Assembly: GCF_029338315.1 (NCBI RefSeq)
Contig: NZ_CP119794.1
Span: 186,001-250,000 of the forward strand
DNA length: 64,000 nucleotides
From: Haloarcula regularis
GTDB lineage: Archaea; Halobacteriota; Halobacteria; Halobacteriales; Haloarculaceae
Direction: 5' to 3'
A program made the position numbers and the translations under genes. A model generated the notes under the pieces. That model had not been told where the DNA came from. It saw only the letters and a program-made list of their open reading frames with translations, and made no database searches. Shown piece by piece: positions 36,314-45,039 of the stretch. Position 1 is the stretch's first letter. The number at the start of each line of letters is the position of its first letter.

Positions 36314-37440
36314 GCTGTGGTCACCCCCCCGAAGATGCCCGACGGCCGGAGCAAGAGGACGACGATGAGCACGAGGAACGCCGCCGCACGCGTCAGTCCC
36401 GACGGGAGCCAGATGAGTGCGAGGCTGTCGACGAGGCCGATGAGCACGCCGCCGGCCATCGCGCCGTATATCGACCCGATGCCGCCGACGATGACCGCCG
36501 CGAAGATGAGCAGGAGGAGAATCCAGCCGAAGTTAAAGGAGATGGTCCCGCTCTCCAGGACGAGCAGGTAGCCGCCGACGCCGGCCAGGCCGCCGCCGAG
36601 GATCCAGGTCAGGCGGATGACCCGCTCGGTCGGGATGCCGCTGACCAGTGCCAGGTCTTCGTTGTCGGCCATCGCCCGCATCGCCTTCCCGAGTTTGGTC
36701 CGCTGGAGCAGCAGGTGGACGCCCAGCATCAGGGCGACGGCGACCACCAGCAGGGCGAGTTCGTTGTCGGTGATTGTCACCGCGCGCTGGCCCGCCAGGT
36801 CCAGCAGGACGAACTGGACGCCGCTGGTGGCGACGCCGCTGGTCTGTGTCCCGAAGACGAAAGCGATGATGTACCGCATCGCGAGCGCGACGCCGATGGA
36901 GGCGATGAGCAGGGAGATGTTGCCCGCGTCCCGCATCGGGCGGTAGGTCAGTCGGTCGACGAGCAACACCACGGCGACGGTTCCCACGCCGGCGACGACG
37001 AGGCCCAGCAGGACCGGCGCGAGTGCGGTCAGCGCGCTGAGCTGCTGGCCCGAGTCGAACATGAACAGGTCGGCAAGCGAGGCACCGGTCCCCAGGCCGC
37101 CGACGACGTAGGCGGCGACCCACCCGATGAACGCGCCCGCCGTCACGGTGTCACCGTGGGCGAAGTTGGCGAAATCGAGGATGCTGTAGGTCATCGAGAG
37201 GCCGATGCCGGCCAACCCCACCGCCAGCCCGACCAGGATACCGTCGAGCACCATCGATGCGAGCGACGAGACGGTCAACGCCCCACCCAGGAGTTTGAAA
37301 CCGAGGAAGAAAACCGACGTCCCGGCGAGTTTCACTACGAGGTCCAGCAGGAGGAACCCGACGACGGCGCCGATCGCCGCCGTCCCGGGCCGCTCGACGA
37401 ACAGTCGCCGACTGTCAGCTACTGTGTCTACGATACTCAT
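36310..37440 (-). CDS. livH: Branched-chain amino-acid ABC permease LivH-type
   Basis: A 376-residue integral membrane permease. It has a hydrophobic N-terminal extension, then GLSMTYSILDFANFAHGD (about 105-125), typical of LivH, and about eight further helices. The cytoplasmic loop TKLGKAMRAMADNEDLALVSGI (seen in two parts) is the ATPase-contacting EAA-type motif. It is first in the livH-M-G-F operon; its stop overlaps livM's ATG by four bases. A TATA-like box is about 30 bases upstream. Confidence 0.9.
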   Translation of the reverse strand: MSIVDTVADSRRLFVERPGTAAIGAVVGFLLLDLVVKLAGTSVFFLGFKLLGGALTVSSLASMVLDGILVGLAVGLAGIGLSMTYSILDFANFAHGDTVTAGAFIGWVAAYVVGGLGTGASLADLFMFDSGQQLSALTALAPVLLGLVVAGVGTVAVVLLVDRLTYRPMRDAGNISLLIASIGVALAMRYIIAFVFGTQTSGVATSGVQFVLLDLAGQRAVTITDNELALLVVAVALMLGVHLLLQRTKLGKAMRAMADNEDLALVSGIPTERVIRLTWILGGGLAGVGGYLLVLESGTISFNFGWILLLLIFAAVIVGGIGSIYGAMAGGVLIGLVDSLALIWLPSGLTRAAAFLVLIVVLLLRPSGIFGGVTTA

Positions 37441-37468
37441 CTATTGGCAGGCATTGTACCCTCCAGCG

Positions 37469-37475
37469 TAAATAA
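37469..37475 (-). promoter_or_regulatory. TATA-like box of the liv operon
   Basis: On the minus strand ttattta lies about 29-35 bases before ATG 37440, consistent with a leaderless start of livH. Confidence 0.45.
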
Positions 37476-37647
37476 GTCTCTGATGCCGTCCAGACAGTGT
37501 TCGCGCGTCGTCATACCGGGGCCGTGGGGCCACGGCCGTCGCATGTGCCGGGTATCGGGACGAAACCCCGGGAAGGCGACGGGACGTCGCGACTGATTCG
37601 GGTCCATTCACAGTGCTTTTATGCGGTCCTCGGGTCAATGTGGATAG

Positions 37648-38796
37648 ATGTCGCGCCCGGTCGCTGCCTGTGCCATCGTCCTCCTCGCCCTCGTCAGCGT
37701 CGGTGTGGTACCGGCAGTCGGCGGTGCCCAGGAGAGCGCCGCGGTCCAGACGCCGGACGGGTTCGACCAGACCGCGTTCCGCGTCACCGTCTACGAGAAC
37801 GGGTCGGCGCGCTGGTCCATCGAACACCGGACGCCGCTGAACAACGAGTCCGAACGGCAACAGTTCGAGGACTACGCGGCGGCGTTCGAGAACAACGAGA
37901 CGCAGCTGTACACGAACTTCGTCTCGCAGGCCGACGTCCTCACGCAGGTCGGGACGAACGCTACCGGGCGGGAGATGGACGCACGCAACTTCCGGCGGTC
38001 GGCGGGCGTCGACCCCATACAGAGCAGCGGCACCGTCCGGATGTCGTTCCTGTGGACGAACTTCGCCGTGGTCTCGGAGGGCAGCGTCGTCGTCAACGAC
38101 GTCTTCGCCGGGGGGTTCTACATCGGTTCCAGCCAATCGCTGGTCTTCGAACGGGGCCCGTCGCTCGCGTTCACGGACGCCCAGCCGAGGCCCGACTCCA
38201 TCAGTCAGCCTGATTCGCTGTCCCGTAGCGCTACCGTCACCTGGAACGGCGAGCAGTCGTTCAACGACCGCCGTCCCTTCGTCGAGTTCGGGCCGCGGTC
38301 CGCCGTGGGCGACGGGACGACAGCCACGGACGGAGAGACGCCCACGACCGACGGGACGGCCGCTCCCCCGGCCGACAGCGAGCCGGCGTGGCTGATGTTG
38401 CTCGCCGTCGCTGCCGTCGTGGTACTCGGCCTGGGCGGGGCCGTTGCCTGGCACTCGGGTGCGGCCGCCTCCCGTGGACCAGCCGAGGGCGGTGACGGGG
38501 GTGCGGTAACCGCCGAGCCCACGGCCGACCGGGAGCCGGCAGAACCGGACGTCGCGGAGGCGGAACTGCTGACCGACAGCGACCGGGTGGTCAAGCTCTT
38601 AGAGGAGAACGGCGGGCGGATGAAGCAGGTCGACATCGTCGATAGCACCGACTGGTCGAAATCGAAGGTGAGCATGCTTCTCTCGGACATGGAGGAGGAA
38701 GGCGAGATCAGCAAACTGCGCGTGGGTCGCGAGAACATCATCAGCCTCGCCGGCCACGAGCCCGACGCCACGAAGTCGCCCTTCGACGAGGAGTGA
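37648..38796 (+). CDS. Membrane-anchored protein with C-terminal winged helix (DUF7343/7345-like)
   Basis: A 382-residue protein. Residues 1-27 are a signal segment. Residues 35-205 form an extracellular domain with N-x-S/T sites. Thr/Pro-rich spacing follows, then one membrane helix (about 249-270). The cytoplasmic end (about 305-372) is a winged helix: DRVVKLLEENGGRMKQVDIV, DWSKSKVSMLLSDMEEEG. This layout joins an outside sensing domain to a DNA-binding domain, as in several haloarchaeal one-component membrane regulators. The ligand and targets are unknown. It is divergent from the liv operon; a regulatory link is possible but unproven. Confidence 0.75.
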   Translation: MSRPVAACAIVLLALVSVGVVPAVGGAQESAAVQTPDGFDQTAFRVTVYENGSARWSIEHRTPLNNESERQQFEDYAAAFENNETQLYTNFVSQADVLTQVGTNATGREMDARNFRRSAGVDPIQSSGTVRMSFLWTNFAVVSEGSVVVNDVFAGGFYIGSSQSLVFERGPSLAFTDAQPRPDSISQPDSLSRSATVTWNGEQSFNDRRPFVEFGPRSAVGDGTTATDGETPTTDGTAAPPADSEPAWLMLLAVAAVVVLGLGGAVAWHSGAAASRGPAEGGDGGAVTAEPTADREPAEPDVAEAELLTDSDRVVKLLEENGGRMKQVDIVDSTDWSKSKVSMLLSDMEEEGEISKLRVGRENIISLAGHEPDATKSPFDEE

Positions 38797-38895
38797 CCGT
38801 TCGGAGGGCCCGACCGCGACTGCCGGGTGAGAAACCCACACAGGGCGGCCGTGAAGCGCAATGATTATACGTCACTCCTCGCTACAATCGAATGC

Positions 38896-38970
38896 GCTCC
38901 GTTGGTGTAGTCCGGCCAATCATATCACCCTCTCACGGTGATGACCAGGGTTCGAATCCCTGACGGAGCA
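38896..38970 (+). tRNA. tRNA-Glu(CTC)
   Basis: A 75-base cloverleaf. The acceptor stem GCTCCGT pairs with ACGGAGC, with discriminator A at 38970. The D arm is GTGTAGTCCGGCCAATCAT. The anticodon stem is TCACC/GGTGA around loop CTCTCAC, giving anticodon CTC (Glu). The T arm is CAGGG-TTCGAAT-CCCTG. No intron and no encoded CCA (the next bases are TCC). Its 3' part is repeated 122 bases downstream. Confidence 0.93.
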
Positions 38971-38992
38971 TCCTACGTCTTCTCGTGGCGAG
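38948..38992 (+). repeat. Direct repeat copy 1 (3' end of tRNA-Glu plus flank)
   Basis: Forty-five bases starting in the T arm of tRNA-Glu and running 22 bases beyond it are repeated identically at 39070-39114. Typical att-like duplication. Confidence 0.85.
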
Positions 38993-39069
38993 CGATAGCG
39001 AGCCCGAGCCACATCGATGCGACGGAAGGGCTTCGAACCACGCGAGAGGAGCACAGCGAGTCTCGCCTC

Positions 39070-39114
39070 GGGTTCGAATCCCTGACGGAGCATCCTACGT
39101 CTTCTCGTGGCGAG
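39070..39114 (+). repeat. Direct repeat copy 2 (tRNA-Glu 3' end scar)
   Basis: Identical to 38948-38992 and offset by 122 bases. It holds the T arm and acceptor strand but no 5' half of a tRNA, so it is not a gene. This looks like an attachment-site remnant left by a lost integrative element, or a tandem duplication. Confidence 0.8.
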
Positions 39115-39147
39115 TGACAGCGGGGTGGCGTTTTCGCCGTGGCAGAC

Positions 39148-40065
39148 TCACCACACGGAGAGGGTCGTCTGCCGCGGCGCGGACCGTACCCGCTCGGTCC
39201 GGTGCTCGATGGCGTCGAGGGTCCCCCGCCAGTAGGGAACCGGCCCGTCGGGGAGGGCCCACTCGACCGTCGCCCGCGTCGGCACGAGCCGGCCGTTCCG
39301 GACCTGATAGTCCTCGAACCGGCCGGTCCAGGGGGCGTACGCGTCGTCCGACTGGCGGTAGCGGTCGGCCGTGACCCGCTCGACGAGCCCGTCGTCGTCG
39401 AAGTGGAAGACGGCCGTTGCGGAGGTCTCCAGGTGCTCGAGCGTCGCCCGCGCCGCCGAGCCGCTCACGGCCTCCCACTCGACGCCGCTACTGGGCAGGA
39501 GGGCGGTCGGGAACCACACGGCCTCGGCGAGGTACCGGAGCAGCTCGCCCGCGTCCATCTCGGGCGACGGTCCCGCCCTCGCGACCCGTAGTGCCGAGAG
39601 CAGTCGGGCCTCGAGGACGCCGGCGCCGTCGACGTAGGCGTCGACCACGCGGACCGGGAGCAGCGGTGCCAGGTCGATAGTCGCGTCCCAGACGAAGCCG
39701 GGCGGCGCGGTCGTGTAGTACTGGGTCGCCGTCAGCGGGCGCCACGGGGTGTCGGCATCGCCGAGGCGGAACGCGCCGGTCTGTTCGAGGCGAACCGCCG
39801 CCGTGTACGGCAGGCCGGGTTCGAGGACGGCGTCGAAGTAGCTCGCCACCGGGGCCGGCAGTCCGTCGAGTTCCGCCCGGTCGAACTTTCCCTCTCGAAC
39901 CGACGCCGTCGTGAGCAGTCTGTCGGTCTGTGCGTCGACGGCGCGGGCGAACCGGCGTCGCTCGAGGCCGGCCGCGACCAGTCCGGCGGTGCCCAGCAGG
40001 CCTGCGACCGCGAGCGCCGACCGACGGCCGGGAGGGGCGCCATCACATGGGGACCAATTCATCAA
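39148..40065 (-). CDS. DUF6920/DUF6544-like protein with N-terminal membrane anchor
   Basis: A 305-residue protein. A hydrophobic helix is near residues 15-35, then a beta-rich region with LPAPVASYFDAVLEPGLPYTAAVRLEQTGAFRLG, YYTTAPPGFVWDA and LLRYLAEAVWFPTALLPSSGVEW. These segments match the DUF6920/DUF6544 family, whose function is unknown. It is probably membrane-attached and extracellular. It lies convergently downstream of the tRNA-Glu repeat region. Confidence 0.65.
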   Translation of the reverse strand: MMNWSPCDGAPPGRRSALAVAGLLGTAGLVAAGLERRRFARAVDAQTDRLLTTASVREGKFDRAELDGLPAPVASYFDAVLEPGLPYTAAVRLEQTGAFRLGDADTPWRPLTATQYYTTAPPGFVWDATIDLAPLLPVRVVDAYVDGAGVLEARLLSALRVARAGPSPEMDAGELLRYLAEAVWFPTALLPSSGVEWEAVSGSAARATLEHLETSATAVFHFDDDGLVERVTADRYRQSDDAYAPWTGRFEDYQVRNGRLVPTRATVEWALPDGPVPYWRGTLDAIEHRTERVRSAPRQTTLSVW

Positions 40066-40214
40066 CCGGTCGATACGATGGCCTCGAGATAAAACGTGGT
40101 GGTCGCCCAGTCGAACTGTCGACCGGCGGGCAGGGTCACACCGCTGGGCGACAGGTGCCGGACCGGGCGGCCGAGGAAAAGTGGGGCGGTAGAATCAGAC
40201 CGGGTCTTGACCGA

Positions 40215-40400
40215 CTACTCCGTGTCCCAGTTCATTCGGCAGTCCTCGTCACAGAAGTGCGCCGTCTGGACGGTCCCCTCCTCTATCCACGTGATGACTC
40301 TGTGTGTCACTTCGTTGGCGATGGGGTCGCCACAGGTTACACAGTTTGGCGCGTCCTCCTCGTCGATATCTTCGTGGTGATCCGATGTCGGGTCGACCAT
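40215..40400 (-). CDS. Small zinc-ribbon protein (DUF7576-like)
   Basis: A 61-residue protein from ATG 40400 (MVDPTSDHHED). Two CxxC-type knuckles, CVTCGDP (Cys20, Cys23) and HFCDEDC (Cys50, Cys54), form a zinc ribbon, with an acidic N terminus. Such proteins are common in haloarchaea and of unknown role. The longer frame (to 40466) runs into the promoter region. Confidence 0.65.
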   Translation of the reverse strand: MVDPTSDHHEDIDEEDAPNCVTCGDPIANEVTHRVITWIEEGTVQTAHFCDEDCRMNWDTE

Positions 40401-40465
40401 TCTTACCCGAGAGTGGAATCGGCCGTACTTAATCCCACATATTCGTGTCGAGAAAACGACCCACA

Positions 40466-41647
40466 CTACCGGTCGCGCGTGACGCTCTCGCCGGGTACGG
40501 TCGTCGCCCCGGGCGAGAGGACTACCCCCGCGTTGAGGCTGGTGTTGATCGCTGTCTTCGCGCCGTCGCCGGCGACGACGCCGAATTTCCGCCGGCCGGT
40601 GGAGACGCGCTCGCCCTTGACGGTCAGCCGGACCGGGTCGCCGTCGTGGCGGAGGTTCGCTACCTGCGTGCCCGCACCGAGGTTGACGTCGCTACCGAGG
40701 ACGCTGTCCCCGACGTAAGAGACGTGCGGGACGTTCGACCCTTCGAAGATGACCGTGTTCTTGACCTCGACGCCGTGGCCGACGTGGCAGTCCTCACCGA
40801 CGAGCGTCGCGCCCCGGATGTAGGCGTTCGGGCCGACGTGGGCGCCGGACTGGACGAGCGCCGGCCCCTCGATGGTGACGCCCGGTTCGACGACGGCGTC
40901 CGCCTCGACGACGACGGTCCCCCTGAGGTCGGCGTCGCCCCGCACGTCGCCGTCGATGCGCCGCTCCATGTCCGCGAGCTTCCACTCGTTTGCCTCAAGC
41001 AGTTCCCACGGGCGGCCCACGTCGAGCCATCGCTCTACCTCGACGGCCGTCACCGAGTGCTCGTCGACGACCCGCGCGAGGACGTCCGTTATCTCGCGTT
41101 CGCCCCGTTCGCTCAGCGGGACGTCCAGCCAGTCCCGGGCTTCGGCGGGGAAGACGTACGCGCCGGCGTTCGCGAGCTCCGTCGGCGGGTCGGCGGGCTT
41201 CTCGACGATTCCGGTCACCGTCTCGCCGTCCGTCGAGAGCACGCCGTAGTTTCGCGGGTCCTCGACGCGGTAGGCGGCGATGGCCGGGGCAGCGTCGAAC
41301 AGCGCCGAGACGCTCGCCTGGTCGTAGAGGTTGTCGCCGTTCAGGACGGCGAAGGGGCCGTCCAGATGCTGGCTGGCCGCGTCGACGGCGTCGGCCGTCC
41401 CGAGTTGCTCCTCCTGGACGGCGAAGGTCACGGGGACGCCCCGGTAGGTGTCGCCGAAGTACGACCTGACGTCGGCCGCCTCGTAGCCGACGACGAAGAT
41501 GAGCTCGTCGGCGCCCGCGTTCACCGCGGTGTCGGCGGTGTGGGCGACCAGCGGCCGGTCGGCCACCTGCAGCATCGGCTTCGGTGTCTGTGCGGTCAAC
41601 GGCCGCATTCGAGTCCCCTCGCCGGCCGCGAGTACGACAGCTTGCAT
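40466..41647 (-). CDS. glmU: Bifunctional sugar-1-phosphate nucleotidyltransferase/acetyltransferase (GlmU-like)
   Basis: A 393-residue protein from ATG 41647. The N-terminal nucleotidyltransferase domain (1-230) has LAAGEGTRMRPLTAQTPKPM (signature GxGTR...PKP) and LNGDNLYD. A C-terminal left-handed beta-helix with hexapeptide repeats (about 245-385: VVVEADAVVEPGVTI, GEDCHVGHGVEVKNTVIFEGS) follows. Archaeal homologues make UDP-GlcNAc or dTDP/UDP-sugars; exact sugar preference cannot be told. An upstream in-frame start at 41722 is less likely. Confidence 0.8.
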   Translation of the reverse strand: MQAVVLAAGEGTRMRPLTAQTPKPMLQVADRPLVAHTADTAVNAGADELIFVVGYEAADVRSYFGDTYRGVPVTFAVQEEQLGTADAVDAASQHLDGPFAVLNGDNLYDQASVSALFDAAPAIAAYRVEDPRNYGVLSTDGETVTGIVEKPADPPTELANAGAYVFPAEARDWLDVPLSERGEREITDVLARVVDEHSVTAVEVERWLDVGRPWELLEANEWKLADMERRIDGDVRGDADLRGTVVVEADAVVEPGVTIEGPALVQSGAHVGPNAYIRGATLVGEDCHVGHGVEVKNTVIFEGSNVPHVSYVGDSVLGSDVNLGAGTQVANLRHDGDPVRLTVKGERVSTGRRKFGVVAGDGAKTAINTSLNAGVVLSPGATTVPGESVTRDR

Positions 41648-42262
41648 GCACGACACGTCACGCGGCCCCGAAAAATACCTACTGCTGTCGGAATCGCCGG
41701 TGGTGAGCAATCGGACTGGCACAGAACGCTCGGCTCGTCGGTTTACTCGCCGGATTCGAACGTTCCCCTTACCCGGGCGACGTGGGTACAGATGACCAAA
41801 CCGGGTCCGCCGACAGAGTCGCCGGCCGCGACGATAACACTGGTCCGAACCGACTCGACCGGAACTCGACCGAGTCGTCGCTCGCCTTCCTCGAGGGCTC
41901 TGTGCAACCTCTCGCCAGGGACGGGCGCGCCGTTCACGCCTGCACTCTCGGTTCGAGGACGGAGATCAGAGAGCGCCGTGCCTGGCGATCCGAGCTGAAA
42001 ACTTCCTGCCTGAACGGTCACAGCCGAGCACGCATTCGGATGCGCTCGGTGAACAACGCGCGACCACGGGTACTCTGTCGTGTTCGAGAACCTAGCGACT
42101 CGGAGGCAACCAGGTTGACGTGGAACGCAATCCGAGTATAGCCACAATTGCCGGCTATTGCTATCTACAATTCGGGCTCTCGCCCTTCAGCGGAAAATTC
42201 ACCCGGTATTCCGGCGGATTTCCCCCAATTATAATGTCCCTGGGGCGACCTGTTGTGAAGAG
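41648..42262. other. 615-base region with no recognisable gene
   Basis: Open frames of about 120-135 codons on both strands (for example 41743-42147, minus) overlap each other and show no family resemblance. No hairpin, tRNA or repeat stands out. It marks the entry into a lower-GC accessory stretch. Confidence 0.4.
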
Positions 42263-43458
42263 ATGGGAGTAGATACGGACGATGTAGCCGTGATCGGCGG
42301 TTCGGTTTCCGGACTTGCGGCCGCAGACAGTCTCAATGATCTGAGCGGGATTGGTGAAGTTCGTGTGTTCGAGCGGCAAGAGTATGACAACAAGCGAGTC
42401 GACTGTGGGGAGGCAATAAATGATTCAACGCTTGTCCCGCTCGAGAAGACGGCAGCAAACGGTTTCTTGAACAACGTCCGTGGTTTCCAGCTTCGAGTAT
42501 ACAGTGGCATGAACCGAAGTGCAACCGAGACGCCGCTGGGTACTTCGAACCTCCGATGTGAGGCGGGCTATATCTGCGATCGTGATGTTGTAGAACGCCG
42601 GTGGGCAGAATCGCTGTCGGATGACGGTGTGCTCTTCGAGACCGGTCGTTCGGTCTCCCATTCTGAATATCGTGACATCTGTGACGAATACGATTACGTC
42701 GTCGATGCGACGGGCCAACCCTCTCTCACACACAAGGTTCACGATCGTGTTCCGGAATACACGGGCGACATGGTCGCATTGAATGCGACTGTCGAGGGTG
42801 ATTTCAGCGACTACGTTGAGTATCCCCGGATATATTTCGAGGGGTACGTCGGCTACTCGTGGTCGTTTCCGAAGTCCAGGAATCGTGCAAACGTCGGTAT
42901 CGGCTGGGCGGGCGATGAGCGACCGGATGACTACATGCGTGCATTCGAAGCAGCAGCGGAACGTAATGGATTCCCCGTCCCGGACAGAGCTGATGTGAAT
43001 ATTTATACGATTCCACGCGGCCCGAGCCTTGATCCAAAGAAGACACATCACCCAGAATCAAACGTCTTCCTCGTCGGCGATGCGGCGGGGATCGCCAACC
43101 GGTATCAGGGCGAAGGCATCTGTCAGGGAATCCGGTCCTCGTATCTACTGGCGGACCTGATCGCGGCCGGGAAGGAAACAGAGTATTCCACACACTGTAC
43201 AACAGCATGAAATCGGAATACAGGTTGGCACACCTGATGCGAGGAGCGTGGGTGGAACACGAAGATCCGAAGTTACTGGCCGATGTCGCCGAAGCGCTTG
43301 CGGGGTTAACCATCGACGACATCACTCGACGGCCGAACGTCGTGATTCGAAGGATCCTGCGGTCACCGAGTGTGGCCACCAGATTAGTGGCGAATGGGGG
43401 CATCATCAAGCGCCTGTTCGATGCCTACACCGATTCCTGGGAGTATACGAATGCCTGA
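42263..43458 (+). pseudogene. FAD-dependent oxidoreductase (geranylgeranyl-reductase-like), one frameshift
   Basis: The FAD-binding GxGxxG-type motif appears as VIGGSVSGLAAADSLND (about residues 9-25). The GGR-like features FERQEYDNKRVDCGEAI and FLVGDAAGIANRYQGEGICQGIRS (two pieces near 270-295) follow. The frame stops at 43210, and the C terminus LYNSMKSEYRLAHLMRGAW, through to 43458, is in another frame. Removing one CA unit from the CACACAC tract at about 43188-43195 joins them (about 397 residues). The substrate is unknown; such enzymes reduce isoprenoid chains or halogenate. Codon use and GC are lower than in core neighbours, suggesting transfer. Its end overlaps the next gene. Confidence 0.75.
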
Positions 43459-44510
43459 GCGTGTATACGATAAATTCGATTACGACACCCATTGGGTGAG
43501 TGAACGACTGGAACGGGGGCTGTGGGGGATAGAGAACCCACTGATTCTGGGAATTTTAAAGTTCTCTATGCCCTGGAACGTCTTGGCGTTGATCTACTCC
43601 GTCCTTTTCTGGGAGACGTTGACGCCAGTCTTCATTTACTCGTCTGCCTTTGGATTGCTGTGGGTCAACATCGCACCGTATCTGATCTGGTACTATGACG
43701 AACGAGTTCTGCCGGAGTTTTTCACAGACCTCTCCGAGCTTCTCACTGACGAACAAGAGCGGGCTGACATAGCGAAGAAGTACAACGAATTTTTTGCCCG
43801 TCATCGTCTTTCGGTCTCAGCGTTTTGGACGGTCAGCATCGCGTCGATCATCTATGTCAGTGAGCCTGCACTGACAACGATGGGAATGAGTGGGGCAGGC
43901 TCTCTCTTTCTCTACACGACATACGCATACGGTATCTATATCGGCGCCGTACTCGGGCACGGGTTCGTCGGCCCAGTAACCACGATCCTCTTGATCCACG
44001 AAATAACGAAGTACGATCTGGAAATAGATCCCCTACATCCTGATGGATTGGGGGGGGCTGAGTATCGTCGGCTCAATCGCGATCCGGACGACGCTCCTCT
44101 TTTCTTCAGCCTCCCTGTTTCTCCCACTCCTCTTTTACTTTGCAGATTCGGGTGGAACGACAGCAGTCATATTTGGGATCACTGGCATCTACATTTTGAC
44201 GATATTCCTGTCGTTCCTGTATCCGACAGTTATCGTGAACCGGCGCGCCCAACGATATCGCGATTCAGTACTCGAGGATCTCAGACAGCAGTATGCCACG
44301 GTAGAGCAGCAGATACATACTCCCGATAAGAATGAGATTTCCGAACTGAACAAGCGACTGGAACTGCAGAGAGTACAGCGGAATTTCGAGAATTATAACT
44401 CTGTAAGCCTCTATCCGCTACAACTGAGCATCCTCACTAGACTTGCCGGGTCAATCTTGCTGCCAATCCTGATCACTATCTTCCAGATTTACCTTTCAGA
44501 CATGCTCTGA
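43451..44510 (+). pseudogene. Multi-pass membrane protein, one frameshift in a G8 tract
   Basis: Starts at ATG 43451 (MPERVYDKFDY), overlapping the preceding stop. The first frame has four or five hydrophobic segments to HPDGLGG. The continuation SIVGSIAIRTTLLFSSASLF with three more segments and a coiled coil (SELNKRLELQRVQRNF) is in the next frame. A run of eight G at 44050-44057 needs seven to keep the frame. The restored length is about 352 residues. No family is recognised, but the tight overlap with the oxidoreductase suggests a membrane partner. A homopolymer error or phase-variable tract are both possible. Confidence 0.6.
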
Positions 44511-44741
44511 GTGACCCGGTAGTGGTTAGTTTGGAGCAGTCTGCCGGCGAGCGAAACGCTGCAGCTGATGTTCGGCCGTTTCAGGGGTGAAGTGTCTGGC
44601 GCAGTTCGAACGTGACGAGGTTCGGCGCTCGGACTCTCGAAGGATTCCCCCGACAGCGTTCCGATTCCCCTGGCGACACATCTGCAATCGGCCCCAGCTC
44701 GGGATGCGCAGTCTGTAGGCCGGTCATCCGGTGGCCGGATG

Positions 44742-44761
44742 CCACGGCCTTCAGGCCGTGG
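44742..44761 (+). other. Perfect 8-bp hairpin, IS605/IS1341-end-like
   Basis: ccacggcc-ttca-ggccgtgg is a perfect stem-loop inside the 530-base gap between 44511 and 45039. Such ccacggcc/ggccgtgg hairpins followed by gagga typically occur at the ends of haloarchaeal IS200/IS605 or IS1341-type elements. No transposase is recognisable beside it, so it is at most a remnant. Nothing else in this gap was recognised. Confidence 0.4.
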
Positions 44762-45039
44762 AGGAAGTCATTAGAGGCCCTGTCTCGATGACTCCGGTAC
44801 TGACAGAGGTCAAATAGGTGTCGCAAGTCCCACCGAACAGAGGGTACGAATGGATCGGATTCCCGGACCGTTTTGTGGCGGCACGGGACGGTCTGACGCG
44901 GACAGTCACGGACCGCTGTGGGATCGCGAGGGATCGACCCCGGCGTGTTCGATCACCCTATAACCCATCGTCGATCTACGACCATCTGTGGTCGATGAGC
45001 CATTTATATTCCCTTGCCGCCGGATGCTCGTCTTGTAGG

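Noticed and set aside
41743..42147. Possible 134-residue gene on the minus strand
   Set aside because: No similarity to a family is visible and an equally long frame exists on the other strand, so I could not support either.
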